DNA of 64,000 nt from Cordia subcordata (GCA_028554755.1 JAPTOF010000019.1:3606001-3670000), one strand, 5' to 3'; counted from the stretch's first letter, positions 1 through 12,927 are shown. Notes: generated from the sequence alone by a model not told the origin. Numbers and translations are program-made.

Positions 1-65
1 CAACCTTTCGAAGTTGAGAAAAAAACACCGAGCATAATCTGAAGTGCGAAAAGTTTGTTGCTTAC

Positions 66-3000
66 AAAGGTTAAAGGAATTCTCATGTCAGGCAACTGCA
101 GGCATCTGCCACCATGGACATTGTTATCATTCATGGTTTCCACAGTTGTTGAGGACATATTAGCCTTACTTATAAAAAGGTGGGCATTCTCAAATAATAT
201 CCAAGCCATAAGAGCAAGAGCAAGAGCAGCGTAGAATGCAGCTTCATATCTGCATTAAAGTTCATAAAAGTATAATATCTTATGTGACATAAATGAATAT
301 TGGATGCCAGAAAGAATGTCAATTGGCTTCATGAGATAAACATAGACATTGAATACCCAATCGACAGAAGTAGGAAAGGAGGTGCAAAACCGAGAAATAT
401 CGAATTCAGCCGGGATAATAGACCATTTTCAGAGAAGAGCGGGAGAACCATTGAAACACCTATAAGAGAAAAATGGAAGAACAAAGTAAGAGCAGACAAG
501 CATATTTGTTTTCAGAATCCTCAAAACACGCTCAAGTAATCACTTTTACCCGCACTGAACCAACAACAGATCAATTGAGATGAAAGGAACACAAATTTTC
601 AATAGATAGAACAGAAAAGCTCCAAAAGAAAGTTAATCATGACAGAAAAAGCTTTCAATAAATAATTAATCATACTAACTTCAATGATGTTCTATGCATG
701 GTTCGAGGCAACAATGATGTACAGAAATTCAAGGAATTCTTTTCTTTCACTTCTTTTCTTTCTTTTCTTTTTCCCCTAGGAAAATATTTCTTGACACATC
801 ATGGAAGCATTAGTTAATGATTCAACACGAATTGGACCTCGGGCACTTGGAGATTATTGTTTGTCGATGACAATTAAAATGACAGAAAACATTGCCAGAG
901 ACAAAGAGTGAAATAAGGAAGAGGTCAATCATTTGAGTTTGTGGCAAAGCACAAACAGTTACAAGGAGGAAAACAACAGGCATAATTACAATGACAAAGC
1001 AATACCAGCAATGGACCAGTTAATCAGTTGGTGAACTGCCAAAAGTTCCTGCTTCTCTGTTCTACGAGATGTTGATAATGACACCATTACTGACGATAGG
1101 CCAACCAGAAGAGCCTATCCAACAAATTAAAGCACCATTTTCAGATGTTTCCAAACTATTCTTGAGAAATATGCCATAAGAAAATCAATGTTCTAACTTT
1201 TTACCTGAAGGTGGAACAGCAAGGGAAATTTAGGCTTCTTCATATCATGATTAACTAGACCAAGCCAATAATTACTATCACTGTAATGCAGATCCAGGAA
1301 CCGTGCTGCTCCTCCAATTGCTATAATAATACATCCACTTGCGATACTATAGAAATTAAAATAAAGAAGAAATTTAGAGAAACTAGTAACATGAAGCATA
1401 AAGCATAAGCAGCAAGTCATCATACTTCTCTAAACAAACCTCCAAAGTTAATGATAACAAGCCAGAGGCAACAAGTCAGGGAGTAGAAAACACAACTGAG
1501 CAGAAGACTTACACGAGTTGAGTATTATCTGGAATCTCTGCTGGCATCAAAGTGAAAATAGATAGAAACCAAGATGCTAGCCACACAAAAATTCCAATTC
1601 TGGACTTCCATTGCATGAAATAATACAGATAAATAGCAGCAGTAACCCCCAGAGCCAAAAAACACCAAGTGTAGATCTTTCTTTCTGTGAAGCTTTTTAC
1701 CTGCACCAGGTATGAAATGAAACAAAATTCAGCAAGCACTTCATGCTCCAAATCTCTTTGTTCATGGCTAATGGGAGGAACTTTCAGTGTGTAGGACAGG
1801 CATACCAGTAATTCGAGAATGAATACTGAAAAAATACAGGTCCCTAGGAGTTTGATGAAATAATATGGGTCTTTCTGACACAAGGCTCTCCATAATGCTT
1901 TCAAAAAGCAATACTCACTGAGTATTTGTGTCCAGAGAAATACAGTCACCACTGCATATGCATGATAAAGAGGAGGAGCACGTTCCAGCAATAACAGAAA
2001 CGAAATGAATCCCATCAGCACACATCCGAATAGGTATACCCGGCACTAAGTAGAAGGTAAGACCATAAGACAGGGAGTAGTTAGCTTGAGAATTACCATT
2101 CTATGTGCAAATTAAGAAAGTTGCACATTGAAGAAATCAGAAGACTATTGAAAGAATGAAATTCTTATAACAGCTCATGCGGTAATTAACATTCTGAACA
2201 TACATGCATATTATATACACTTAGGATTTTCTGCATAAAATTAAATTTTGAAGGTTTAATGCATACGTTGACACCACATAGAAAGGTGAAACTTCAATTA
2301 TTCTTGTGCTTGTATCGATTGTATTTTCTCAAGGAAAAGACATTTCTACTAATTATTGCAATGCATTACTTTTTATGTTACCATTAGTAACGGTTAGAAA
2401 AGCCAATTATGTGATTAAGTCATAAAATAATCTTATACAGCCTGAATGTATTGCAGTTAGTTCACTGCTATTGTAAGATAGAAATTAGCACATTTTGACA
2501 TTTATTTATCAAAGTTAATGCATTCACAGACTAGAAAAGCTGGTCAACCTTGACGAGTAGCTACAATAACTACTAATCTACCTAGAAAGATTTTAGCTTC
2601 TGCTTACCTTTCCACTATTCTTTCCTGGATAGACCACTAGCTCCTTTTTAAAAATTTTTCCTGGTAAAGATGTATAAGATTGCAGCACATGAAGTACAAT
2701 GTAGATCATCCAACCAATGTACCCAAGAGTGATCACACCCATCAACATCAACCAATCATAAGTTTGGAAATAATGAAGTCCTTTTAGTGCCAAGCTTCTG
2801 AGATTTTCTGAGAGCTTCAGTGCAGCATCATAATCTTTCGTAGATAGCAGATGTTCGATTTGATCCAATATTAAAGAATAATTAGCCAGAGGTTTGAAAG
2901 GCTTGAAATTCAATGAGTGAGACTGTTTCAGTTCTATCTTCTGTTAAGGAGACACCTCCAAAAATCACTAATTTTAACTTGTCACTATAGCCACTATATA

Positions 3001-6000
3001 TGGGATCTCTTATACAAGCAACAAGTAGATGACTGCACTCTCGTATGATCAGCAAGTCAACCGTACGCAGAGTCTCACATATACATTAGAAATGAAGCAA
3101 TGAATCCTCAAAGCTCGTCATACAGACAGCTAGCAATCAATAAGCAAGGCACTACAGAAAACAAAAGCTGCATCAGTGAGAAGACATCAAATCTTCAGTA
3201 GAATTAAAAATTCCTAACTCCTATTTCTTTCTTTCTTATTTATAAATATATTACTAGCATTTATTTCAAAGCTATGCACGGGTTTTAATTTATTTTTGTT
3301 ATTGGTTACATATTTTGTTATTTTCATTTATATGTGTTATTAGAAGGTCACTTCATATATTCTTTTGACAAATAAACAATAATGAATCATTGACAATATT
3401 TATCAAAGTTCTATTGGTAAATTATAGAGAAAGAAAAGAGAGAACATATTCATGTAGTTCTTTTTTCAACCACTACAATAATCATATTCATGAATGATAT
3501 TGTATACATTGTATTTCTCCTTAAATTGAATTTGACCAAAAATATTCTACAACACTATCCAATTAAAATCAATATAATATATATTGTGTCTGATATCAAT
3601 TCTGTTGAAGAATATTTTAGTTATTAATGTATTTCTTTATCTTATGGTATTAAATTAGGCAATAGTCTAGATTAGATAATTAGTCAAATTAGTTTCCTTA
3701 TTATTCTAGTTTCCTTAGAATTCTAGTTACCTTATTATTCTAGCTTCTAGTCTTACTCACCAAGTTATCATGCCTATAAATAGGCTCTTCTATTGTATTC
3801 ATGAAACATCAACAATTCACAAGGTATTCTTCATGATTATAGAGAGATACCGTTGGTGGTGGCTCCAACCATCTTCAATACTTTCATATTTTCTCTCCAT
3901 ATTTTATGTTTTATATATTTTCCACATGGTATCAAAGCCACTCTCCTAGTGGCCTGTTTCCTTTTAAAAAAAAACCCCAAGCAGTCATGTCACCCTACGG
4001 GTTTCATGTCAATCTAAGCGGTCGTGTTAGACTACAGGTCACACGACTATCCAAATCCAAATCCAGATCCAAATCCAAGTCTAGTTTCTAGCTATTATCC
4101 AAGTCCAGTCCAAATCCAAGTCCAATTCAGTTTCCAGTTACTATCTCAATCTAAGTTCCGTCTAATGGTTGTGGGGATTCATCACACCAAAGTGGTGCAC
4201 AAGACTGCTAAATTAATCCAAATTCCATTCCTCCAAGCTGTAAGCATGATCAGACAAGTCATGGTGATCGTGGTGAATTTCAAGTTAGACGAGCCATGGT
4301 GACCATCCCTTCTATCAAGATCAAGTTTTCTTTTGAAGAACTTTCAAACTCAAGGTCATATCTCAGATACCACCATGAGTTTGAGAGGGGGTGTTGAAGA
4401 ATATTTTAATTATTAATGTATTTCTTTATCTTATGATATTAAATTAGGCAATAGTCTAGATTAGATAATTAGTCAAATTAGTTTCCTTATTATTCTAATT
4501 TCCTTAGAATTCTGGTTACCTTATTGGTCTAGCTTCTAGTCTTACTCACCAAGTTATCATGCTTATAAATAGGCTCTTCTATTATATTCATGAAACATCA
4601 ACAATTCACAAGGTATTCTTCATGATTATCTATCTTTTAGAGCCACCGTTGGTGGTGGCTCCAACCATATTCAATCCTTTCATATTTTCTCTCCATATTT
4701 TATGTTTTATATATTTTCCACAAATTCGATTAACAATATTTTAGAAAAAAAATTAATATAAGCTTTAGTTCGCATGTCAAGCTCTCATTCATTTGGAGAG
4801 CTAACATGTCAAGTCCCGCCATCGCTCCTCTAGCTTTAGTATATATAGAGAGATATAGATAGATTATGTTAAATCTCTATAAAGAATTGAATCAACAGAT
4901 AGAGAAAAACTTAGAAAGACAGCTATATTGCCACACATCATCTACTTAGACCTTTTTTCATTATTAGTTGAAAGGATACGCGATTTCCGAAGAAACTGAT
5001 TGAGAATTTGTTTTGTATTAGCTATCACAGCTTCAACCTCTTGCCCCTATAGATTAAAATGAATCAACAGGTTAGTACTCTGACAAGATGGCATAACAGA
5101 AAAAGTATTTCAAGAATCCTCATAATATTGTATATTCATGCTTTAATATGATTGCGAAGGTATTTTATCAGTGGCAACTCACCTTCTCAAAGTTGACATA
5201 AGCAAGGGGCAAGTTGCCCACAGAGTTAACAGGGCATGGCAAACCAAGAAGAGTTGACTGCCAAAAATAAATGAACATGTCAGAGTTATATTTAAGTGGT
5301 CTCTAAAACAAACAATAAGTCTTCAAGTGAATAATTTCAATAAAGGACAAGTTCCATAACCATTAATGGAGCAATATCAGCTTGATTAACATCCACCCTC
5401 TCTATGCCATTCAGACCCCATTCAGAAGGGGTTGGCATGTTATGTCTATGTTGTTCATCAAATTGAACAACATTATCAGAATGGTCATGACTGGATATTG
5501 GCTTGGGAACACCAGCCCCCCAGGCAATAAGGGGAGTGCGAGTGCAGGTAGGATGTCCATCTCCATGGCTTCCTATCACAATAAATGAGCAACACAAGAG
5601 ATACCATCAGGAAACAGTATCTACCTTATTTGGATCAAACACTTTCAAGAATCAAGAAGGATCCCAAACGTTCTCCACAAACCAGAGTAACATGTTAATA
5701 AATTTTAGCTGTCAGATAGTAGCCTACCAGAAGTCAAACAAGGATAAATTGGATTCCATCCAACCAGAGGAACTTATTTCATCTTGGAGCATTTAATACA
5801 ACGACATGGGCTGGTGCTTTAGATGCGGCCATATAACAGACAAAATAAGCACTGAAGACATTTGCTAGTGTGCATGTTCATATAACCAATTTTAAGCACA
5901 TGATGCACGATAGCAGAGATTATATAGCTGATGCTTTAGTGGCTCCCACAAACCAGGATATCTACCGAAACAACTGGAACAATGTGCTCTAAACAAAAAA

Positions 6001-8420
6001 AAATTAAAAGAATAAAAAAGAGAAGAATGCTGGTTCTGTAAAGTTATCTTAAAATTTTGTCATGTTCTTATATGCTAGGGTCTCTCAATTGATTTCAAAT
6101 GTCACTACCTATATTAACCATTGAGTTGCGGTCGTGTACTGGAAGATGAGAAATTCAGATATCATGAACTCACATGACAGATAACAGGTGTAAATTGTAA
6201 AACAGAGTTCACTTGTTCTCAGAACAGAGACAAATTCTCAAAATCAAAGATCAAATATATTAATAAAGTAATACTCTGTATTAGTCAACAACTATTTCAC
6301 TGAACCGAAAATAATATTTATCTTTACACATTTAAGAAGGATTCAAGTTACTGTTTGCCTCAAATAATTGCACAAAGAAAGTAATTTCAGAGAGCATACT
6401 AAAACTTTGATGAACTTGTTATGTTATGATTCCTATTCATTTGGCAGGCATAAAAATTGCAGGTGCTAAAAGCAATAAAAATTAGAAGTTTCAAACCTTT
6501 GTCAGTTATCCCATGATCAGCTGTAAAGATATAAGCTGTTGAGTTATCATTGAAGTAACTCTCAACAAGGTTGTACACTCTTTCAGCAATACTGTCAACA
6601 ACCTTAACATTATTCAGGTAGATGGATGAAAAGGGCCGGTGAGCATGACCATTGGTATCACAACCAAGCAGGTGCAGAAACACAACAAGGTTGTCTCGTT
6701 GAAGCAGCTGCTTCAGTTTTTCATCTTCGTTCGACCTATTCAAAAGGCCCTGGAATTGATCAAATGACCACTCATCCAGAATAGATGCATCTGCATGAAG
6801 ACTCGTGAATTGATAAAGTATCAAATAAAGTGAGCCATTAAAGAAAAATCATTTAAACAGAATAAGCCAGTTACTATGACATTGTATTTTGACTCATCGG
6901 CAGAACTCATATAGCCTATACAGAATAGGAGTTCTTTCTTACTTACAACTGATTTTAAGAATCAAATAAGTGCTGCGATTCAGTTTCTTTCAACTGATTT
7001 TAAAAATTAAGTAACTGCTGCCACAGTTCAACTAGGCTTTGTTAAGATAAATTTTCTCAGCTAGAAGGGAATATGTGGAGGGGAGATCACAAAAGCTGAG
7101 GGCACCGAACCAGGGACATAAGAAGTGGAAAGTAAGAATAACATATTGCTATCAGTTACCAGGGGAAATTGCAGATTCATAAACTTAGCAACTTATGGAT
7201 AAGTAATATGCTTTCGAGACATCATCTTATCGAAACAACTGATAAGCATTATAACTGAACTTACGGAAGCTTAACATCATAAAACTAAAACAGTAATCAA
7301 GCTTATATTAAATTTCACTAGAACAAAATGATATGTGACAGCTTTAGACATTGACTTAAAAGTAAAAACATACCTGTAGCGAAATCTTCAAATTCATGAG
7401 GATACGATTTCCATGTGCAATGAGGCAAAGCACCACAGAATATCGGAACAATGCCCGGGCTACCAAAAGCAAAAGTATGCCGGCTCCGATTGAATACTGA
7501 ATCAAACTCAACCGGATTTGCTTTCCACCCTACAAGCATTAACAAATTCAACTTAGACATAAAAAATACATTTATCTAACTCAATTATCATGATAGCATG
7601 GGAAGATAGGAAAACATGCCTTTAGTTAGTGCACTAGGGTCCTCATAAAATCCAGCAATAATAGCAACATGTCCAGGCCTTGATTCTGTGGGTGGACGCG
7701 CATGCGATACTCCCCAACGCCCTCGTTCTTTAATAATACTCCTCAAAAATGGTGCTCTGAAATTCCCTTCTCCATCCGGCCCAAAACACTTGTCCGCTCG
7801 TAACCCATCACCTGCATCACCAAGAAAAATAAATAAATAAATAAATAAAACAACAAACGTTAATCTTTTCTTCGCGTAATTGTCACATTTCAGATTCAGA
7901 TACCTTAATCCCGAGTCCACAAGCTGAAATGTGTAGGCTTAAAATAATTATAATTCTCAGGCTTACAATGAATTAACACGATTTTTTTTCCCTTCTGAGC
8001 AAGTAAATCATTTCATTCCACGTTAAAAGCAAACTAATCGAATCACAATACTAAACTATAAACATAATCGTATCATGTCAAAATAGATTATATCGAAAAA
8101 CTAAGGAAAAACACTTGACTTATAAACTACGCTCGTATCATATTTACGCTAAAATAGGACATTATAATTAGCGTACCGACAATGAGGACGAGGCGTTTAG
8201 CAGGGGGAGTGAAGCGAGGTTTGACAGGTTCCATGCCATGGACGATTGGAGTTTTGAAGTAAATATCGAAAATGCTGAGCATGTAAACAGCGTGGAGCAC
8301 AACTCCAAGAACCACCAGCCATTTTTCTTTTCTCTTCAACCAATTTTGCTTCTGTTTGCTGATTTTTAAGTTTGTTGTTTCTGATCTCTTCTCGCCGGAG
8401 ATCCCATCGCCTCTCTTCAT
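66..8420 (-). CDS. PIGN: GPI ethanolamine phosphate transferase 1 (PIG-N/MCD4 type), partial
   Basis: Adds phosphoethanolamine to the first mannose of the GPI anchor precursor in the ER. Exons read on the minus strand: 8177-8420, 7620-7811, 7374-7529, 6497-6790, 5361-5572, 5183-5257, 4980-5046, 2608-2933, 1806-2045, 1513-1700, 1205-1346, 1006-1114, 357-459, 66-249. Phases are continuous and give 844 codons; the last part (roughly 140 residues judging from the family) lies beyond position 1. The start is the ATG at 8420, followed by an N-terminal membrane anchor ([15 protein letters not shown]). The alkaline-phosphatase-like catalytic half shows DGLRADK, the [13 protein letters not shown] active-site region and FTADHG, then SHGDGHP. 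The C-terminal half is multi-membrane-spanning (e.g. [26 protein letters not shown]). Exon 2 ends in a GC donor (AAAG|GCATGT) and the exon 7/8 intron looks U12-type. Family identity is very secure. Confidence 0.95.
3603..3926 (+). repeat. 5' LTR of the TRIM element
   Basis: Begins TGTTGAAG and ends CACA. It is highly similar to 4392-4722, differing by scattered substitutions and a short indel near the 3' part. Contains CTATAAATAG, the likely LTR promoter. Confidence 0.92.
4392..4722 (+). repeat. 3' LTR of the TRIM element
   Basis: Begins TGTTGAAG right after the GAGAGGGGG polypurine tract, ends TTTTCCACA, and is followed by the AATTC target duplication. Confidence 0.92.
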
Positions 8421-9812
8421 GCTCGTATCAATTTTTAGTGGTTAACCACAATTCGCAACTCAAGTCAAGTCAAGTCAGACTACTTGTAGGAGATCTTTCC
8501 CACCTGTCTAGAGCGGCATTTGGTCTTGGGCCGTTCTGCAAAGCTCTGTTCTTTCGGGCCTGAGCTTTGTGTACGCAAATGGCCCAGTATTAGAAAATGG
8601 GTTCTTCACCCAAAAAGAAAAGAAAGAAAGAAAAATGAGAAGAAAGAAGAAAGAGAATAGACGTAAAGCTTTAGCTCATTTGGAGATATTGTGTATTAAT
8701 TATTCGAGATGTTGGATAAATAATTATCTACTCATTTGAAAATAGGGTGGTCCTTGATAGATAATTATTCTCCCATAAGTTTACGAGTCTATCTGGACTA
8801 ATATCCAACTATTTTTAGCATTAACACAATTGATTACATGAAGCAATGCGTGAGTTTTATGGTATAATAAGTAAATATAGTTAAGACTCTCTTCAATAAT
8901 GGTTCTTTCTCTAGAACTCGCCACCCCTTCAAAAAATCACCCCAAAAAAATTTTCCTTTCCAATATCCAGAGGTTTTCTTTTTGTTTTTTTTTCTCCCCC
9001 TTAATTTTCTCATCTTCTTCTTTCTCCTTAGCTCTTATGTCTCTTTTCTTTATTCTCACATGTTATTTGGCTTTTTGTATACCCTAGATCTTGTCTGTGA
9101 AAGATTTGTTACCAGATCTAGATTAAAGATTTAGAATTCCAACATCTTGATTGTCTGTTTGGTACTTTGCAATTACTTTTTTATACTCTCCAGATTTGGT
9201 GCTGATAAGCCTTTTATAGGTATATTCATATTAAATAATTTTCAATACTAACAAATTTATATGATTACTATTTGTTCAAAGTTTTCTTTACATGTGCTGA
9301 TGAGCCTTTTTCTTTGATGTGGCTTGTTCATGGTTTGTCATTTTTTGGCATTTTTTGAGGTGTTTAGATGGACGTATATCATGTTTTTCTGACAACGACA
9401 TGTAAATTTTTCTTAAGTTAAAACTTTAAAATGTACGTAGTTAATGTGCATACATGGCATTTAGTTGGTGTTAGTCCTTTGCTGCGGTTAGTCATGTTCT
9501 TGGCCCCTTGTGTTTTTATACTTGTTGGGTTAAGTCTTGCTAATCCAACTATATACCCTTTTCCTATTAATGAAATTTGTTTATTGACATCTGAAAAAAT
9601 AGATAGTTGTAAAGGAGAATTTAAGCTAGCTTTTACTATATATTTTTGTAGGTTTCGGTTACACTCTTTAATAAAATATTCTAGAAAGTAAGAAAAGGAT
9701 CAAGAATTATGAATATGCAAATATTGGAAAAGAGGTTCCAATCCAGTTCGAATTATTTGTTATGTGGGAAGTAAATGAACTAGTAAACAAGGAGGTTCAT
9801 CAAATATTTTTA

Positions 9813-10057
9813 GGGCATGTTAGGATTCGCTTTTTTTTCCTTTTAAAAAAATAACTTTTTTTTAAATAAGTTATTTTTGTAATAACTATTTTGCTTGGCT
9901 TTTGAAAAAGTTGAAATTTTGAAGAAAAAAAATCAACAATTTTTCTACAGATGTGAGATTAGCAATAGAAAAAAGAAGTGGAATTTTCAACTTCTAAAAA
10001 AAACATAATTTTTTCTTTTAAATTTTGTTTACTAAAAAGTCCAATCTAGACGAACCC
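9813..10057. mobile_element. Tourist/PIF-Harbinger-like MITE
   Basis: Starts GGGCATGTTAGGATTCGCTTTTT. The right end, reversed, reads GGGTTCGTCTAGATTGGACTTTTT, an imperfect terminal inverted repeat. Flanked by TTA on both sides (9810-9812 and 10058-10060), the 3-bp target site typical of PIF/Harbinger elements. Non-coding. Related copies lie near 47.9, 52.8 and 62.9 kb. Confidence 0.75.
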
Positions 10058-10189
10058 TTAAAATGATTAATGCCTAATCTCATTAGGTTGACCTTTAATG
10101 GTTCTACGTATTGTGTTTTACACGAGAGGAATTTAAGAATTTTTTCGATCAAATAAATTCGAAGGATCAAGTCTTTAACATATTATTAG

Positions 10190-10410
10190 TGCTTTTCATA
10201 CCTTGTGCTTAGCACGGTTTTATTTAGGTTATGTGTGTTTTTTTAATTGTTTAAATATTTATAAATGTGATTTTTCATACTTCGTGCTTTTGCACGGGCT
10301 TATTTAGGTTCTGTGTGCTTTTTAATTTTTTAAATATTTATAAATGTGTTTTTTTATTATTTTTAGGTTTTCGTGTATTTTTTATTATTTTTAAATATCT
10401 ATAAAAATTA
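10190..10410. repeat. Degenerate direct repeats with a GTGCTTnGCAC dyad
   Basis: Two about 80-bp copies (from about 10193 and 10274) share CATACnTnGTGCTTnGCACGG, then TTATTTAGGTTnTGTGTG and TTTAAATATTTATAAATGTG. A partial third copy follows, and a diverged relative occurs at 11432-11510. Function unknown; probably part of a decayed transposon. Confidence 0.55.
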
Positions 10411-10741
10411 ATTCTAGTGCTTTTTTTATTCTTAGTTTTATTTTTTATTCTTATTTTTATTTGTTTAATTAGGATATGATGCATAAATTAATTAAATTAA
10501 TGAGTTTTTTTTAGACTTTATTATTTTAAACTCATTAAAAAGAAATATATAGGTGGCACATAAATATAATTAAATATCTTGTAACTCTATTGCAATGATG
10601 ATGTTAGGAAGTGATGCATAAATGTAATTAAACTCTATAATATATAGATTTATAAGATGGGTGCTAATGTGACACCTTTCTTTGAGCTCCTTTGGGTTTA
10701 ATTTATATGTATGTATGTATGTATGTATTTATGTATATATA

Positions 10742-11063
10742 CTAGTGTGACACCCATACGATATACGGGGAGCAACATATGTGATTGGATATATTAAAGC
10801 TATAGAGTTTTTACATCTTACTAAATAGTTATTGAAACTAGAACTAATAAAAGAATAATGATATATATAGAGAAAGGACATAATATTAATTAAACTAAAA
10901 TATTTAATACAGGAATGAAACTAAATAAATGATGGAAAACAAAAAATGATTTAAGAATGGGCATATTTAATTAATTGATAAGTAATTAAGGAAAGCTTGT
11001 CATATAGAGCGTCACTTAGCTGCACGAAATTACAATTTATTTTGCTTTATTATATAGTATAGA
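10742..11063 (-). mobile_element. Non-autonomous mini-Helitron (322 bp)
   Basis: On the minus strand it begins TCTATACTATATAATAAAG at 11063, a typical plant Helitron 5' end. It ends CTAG at 10742, preceded by a short hairpin (CCCGTATATCGTATGGG) about 7 nt from the terminus. The flanks are A before TC and T after CTAG, as expected for insertion between A and T without target duplication. There are no helicase or Rep sequences, so it depends on other elements to move. Confidence 0.72.
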
Positions 11064-11361
11064 TATAGATATAAATATAGATATATGTATATATATAGGC
11101 GACCTTATTAAAGAGAACATTTGGGAAATCAAAGCCGATACGATGGTAATCTTGTCCTTAGTTGCCAAATCTAATGGAACTTTCAATCCGACGAATCAAC
11201 TGTAATTGGCAGGTAAAACGAGGCATCGACGGAGATGATGGATAGGAACTCCTACTCTTACTAGAATTACGATCTCTAAGCGGAATTTTCAGTCATCTAT
11301 CCTTTTTCTTTCCCTAGAGAGTGAAGAATGAGTGGATGCTTTGAACGAGTATTGAGCAAGT

Positions 11362-11389
11362 GTATATATATATATATATATATATATAT
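11362..11389. repeat. TA microsatellite
   Basis: Uninterrupted TA dinucleotide tract of about 28 bp. Confidence 0.95.
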
Positions 11390-12887
11390 TTGATGTTAGG
11401 GATTGAAGTAGGTTACATTGTAAACACACCAGTTCTTTCATACCCTGTGTATAGATAGGTTTTTTAAAGTATTTTTTTTATTTTTTCTAAATATCTATAT
11501 AAATGTGATTTTATATATATTCTTATTTTTTCTAACTAAATATCATATAGATATAACACCCTCACATTTTGAAATTCGTCATGATTATAGACATTTACTT
11601 GACTAATACAATAACAAACCTCAATTGTTGTATTTAATAATTACTACAATTAAAAATATTTTTTGTTTACTGAGTTAATAAAATTCTAACAGCCATTTTT
11701 GGTTAAATATTTAATGGTAGGGATTAATGGATCAAAAAAATAATCAAGAGTGATTTGAATATACATTTTTGAAACGAGCTAACTTAAAAACTAAAAAGAA
11801 AACAATAGGGACTTATAGTGATCATATAGATTTGTTAGTACTGAAAACTATTTAATATAAATATACCTACAAAAGTTAATCAAATGGTGGCATGTATCAT
11901 GTAAAGCCTCTTAAATCTCAATGAGTTAACTATATATAGATTTATTTATTTATTATTTTGTTATTTTTTTATAGTATTATTTGGAATTAATAGTTATATA
12001 TTTTCTGTATTATTTTCTTTTTCACCTTCTCTTCTTTGGATTGTATTGGCTAATTATTTTATACTTTGCTTTATGATTTTTTCTTATAATTGAAAATTGA
12101 CGACTTTTTTACTTTGTGCATTACTATTTGTGAGAATATACAATTTAACTATATAATTTAAATCATATTTTTCTCTCATATTAGCTTTTGTTGCATCTAA
12201 AAAATTCAAAAGCATGATCGAATCATTAGGATTAGAACATAATATTAAAACCTTTTAAAGCCAATATAGATTTTAAAAGAATTTTTCCTATACTTGAAGT
12301 ATTATTTAAAATTAGCAGTCCTGTATTTTTTTTTTTGTAATTTTTTCTTCTCATTCACTTTGTTTATTATTATATTTGCTAAATATTATATAATATTATA
12401 AAAAATTTTAATTTTCCATTAGTACTTTTTTAACATTATTTTGTTCCTTTTTCATTAATGATTTTTAGTAGAAGTTAATACTTATTGCCCTTTATATTTT
12501 TTTTCTTTTTTACTCATTTTCTTAATTAGATTATATAAATCAACTATTTTATTAACTTTAATATGTAATTTAAATGATGTTGTAGCTTTTTTTTTTATTC
12601 AAACACAAATGACATTTGCACTTTGCATATTATATTTGGAGAATATATAGTTCGATTTTTACTCTTTCTTTTTTAAGTTTATGTGGTATTCAAAGAGTTC
12701 GTTAGTCTAATTAATGTATAGCTTTATATATAATTGTTAATTAATTGTGATAGTTTAATACTAAAATTTTATTTCATCTTATTAATGTTAATTAAAACCC
12801 ACTAACTCATTTAAAAATAAAAAAGAGAAAAAAAAGTTGACATGTCACAATAACTTTATATATGTTATTTTATAGATGTATTTACTT

Positions 12888-12889
<2 letters not shown>

Positions 12890-12923
<34 letters not shown>
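12890..12923. repeat. TA microsatellite
   Basis: Uninterrupted TA dinucleotide tract of about 34 bp. Confidence 0.95.

Positions 12924-12927
<4 letters not shown>

Larger units (their letters stand above)
3603..4722 (+). mobile_element. Complete TRIM-like LTR retrotransposon (non-coding, 1.12 kb) in a PIGN intron
   Basis: Two direct LTRs of 324 and 331 bp start TGTTGAAG and end CCACA. They flank a 465-bp interior with no gag or pol coding. The first LTR is followed at once by TGGTATCAAAGCC (3927-3939), a one-mismatch initiator-Met tRNA primer binding site. A purine tract (GAGAGGGGG) sits directly before the second LTR. The 5-bp target duplication AATTC is at 3598-3602 and 4723-4727. Each LTR has a TATAAATA promoter-like core. 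The element is antisense to PIGN. No 5S-like promoter box was seen, so it is not obviously a Cassandra element. Confidence 0.93.
2934..4979 (-). other. Probable U12-type (minor spliceosome) GT-AG intron of PIGN
   Basis: The donor after exon 7 reads GTATCCTTT, a full match to the U12 5' splice consensus. Ahead of exon 8 the sequence TCCTTAAC, the U12 branch-site consensus, lies about 10 nt before the acceptor AGATAG|AACTG. Only this donor/acceptor pair keeps the frame and joins FLRKS to [10 protein letters not shown], matching the family's spacing. There is no long pyrimidine tract next to the acceptor, as expected for U12 introns. The intron is about 2.0 kb, enlarged by the TRIM element. Confidence 0.75.

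Noticed and set aside
3250..3310. Helitron-like CTAG with a GCACGGG motif
   Set aside because: No hairpin at the right distance and no matching TC end; the resemblance is superficial.
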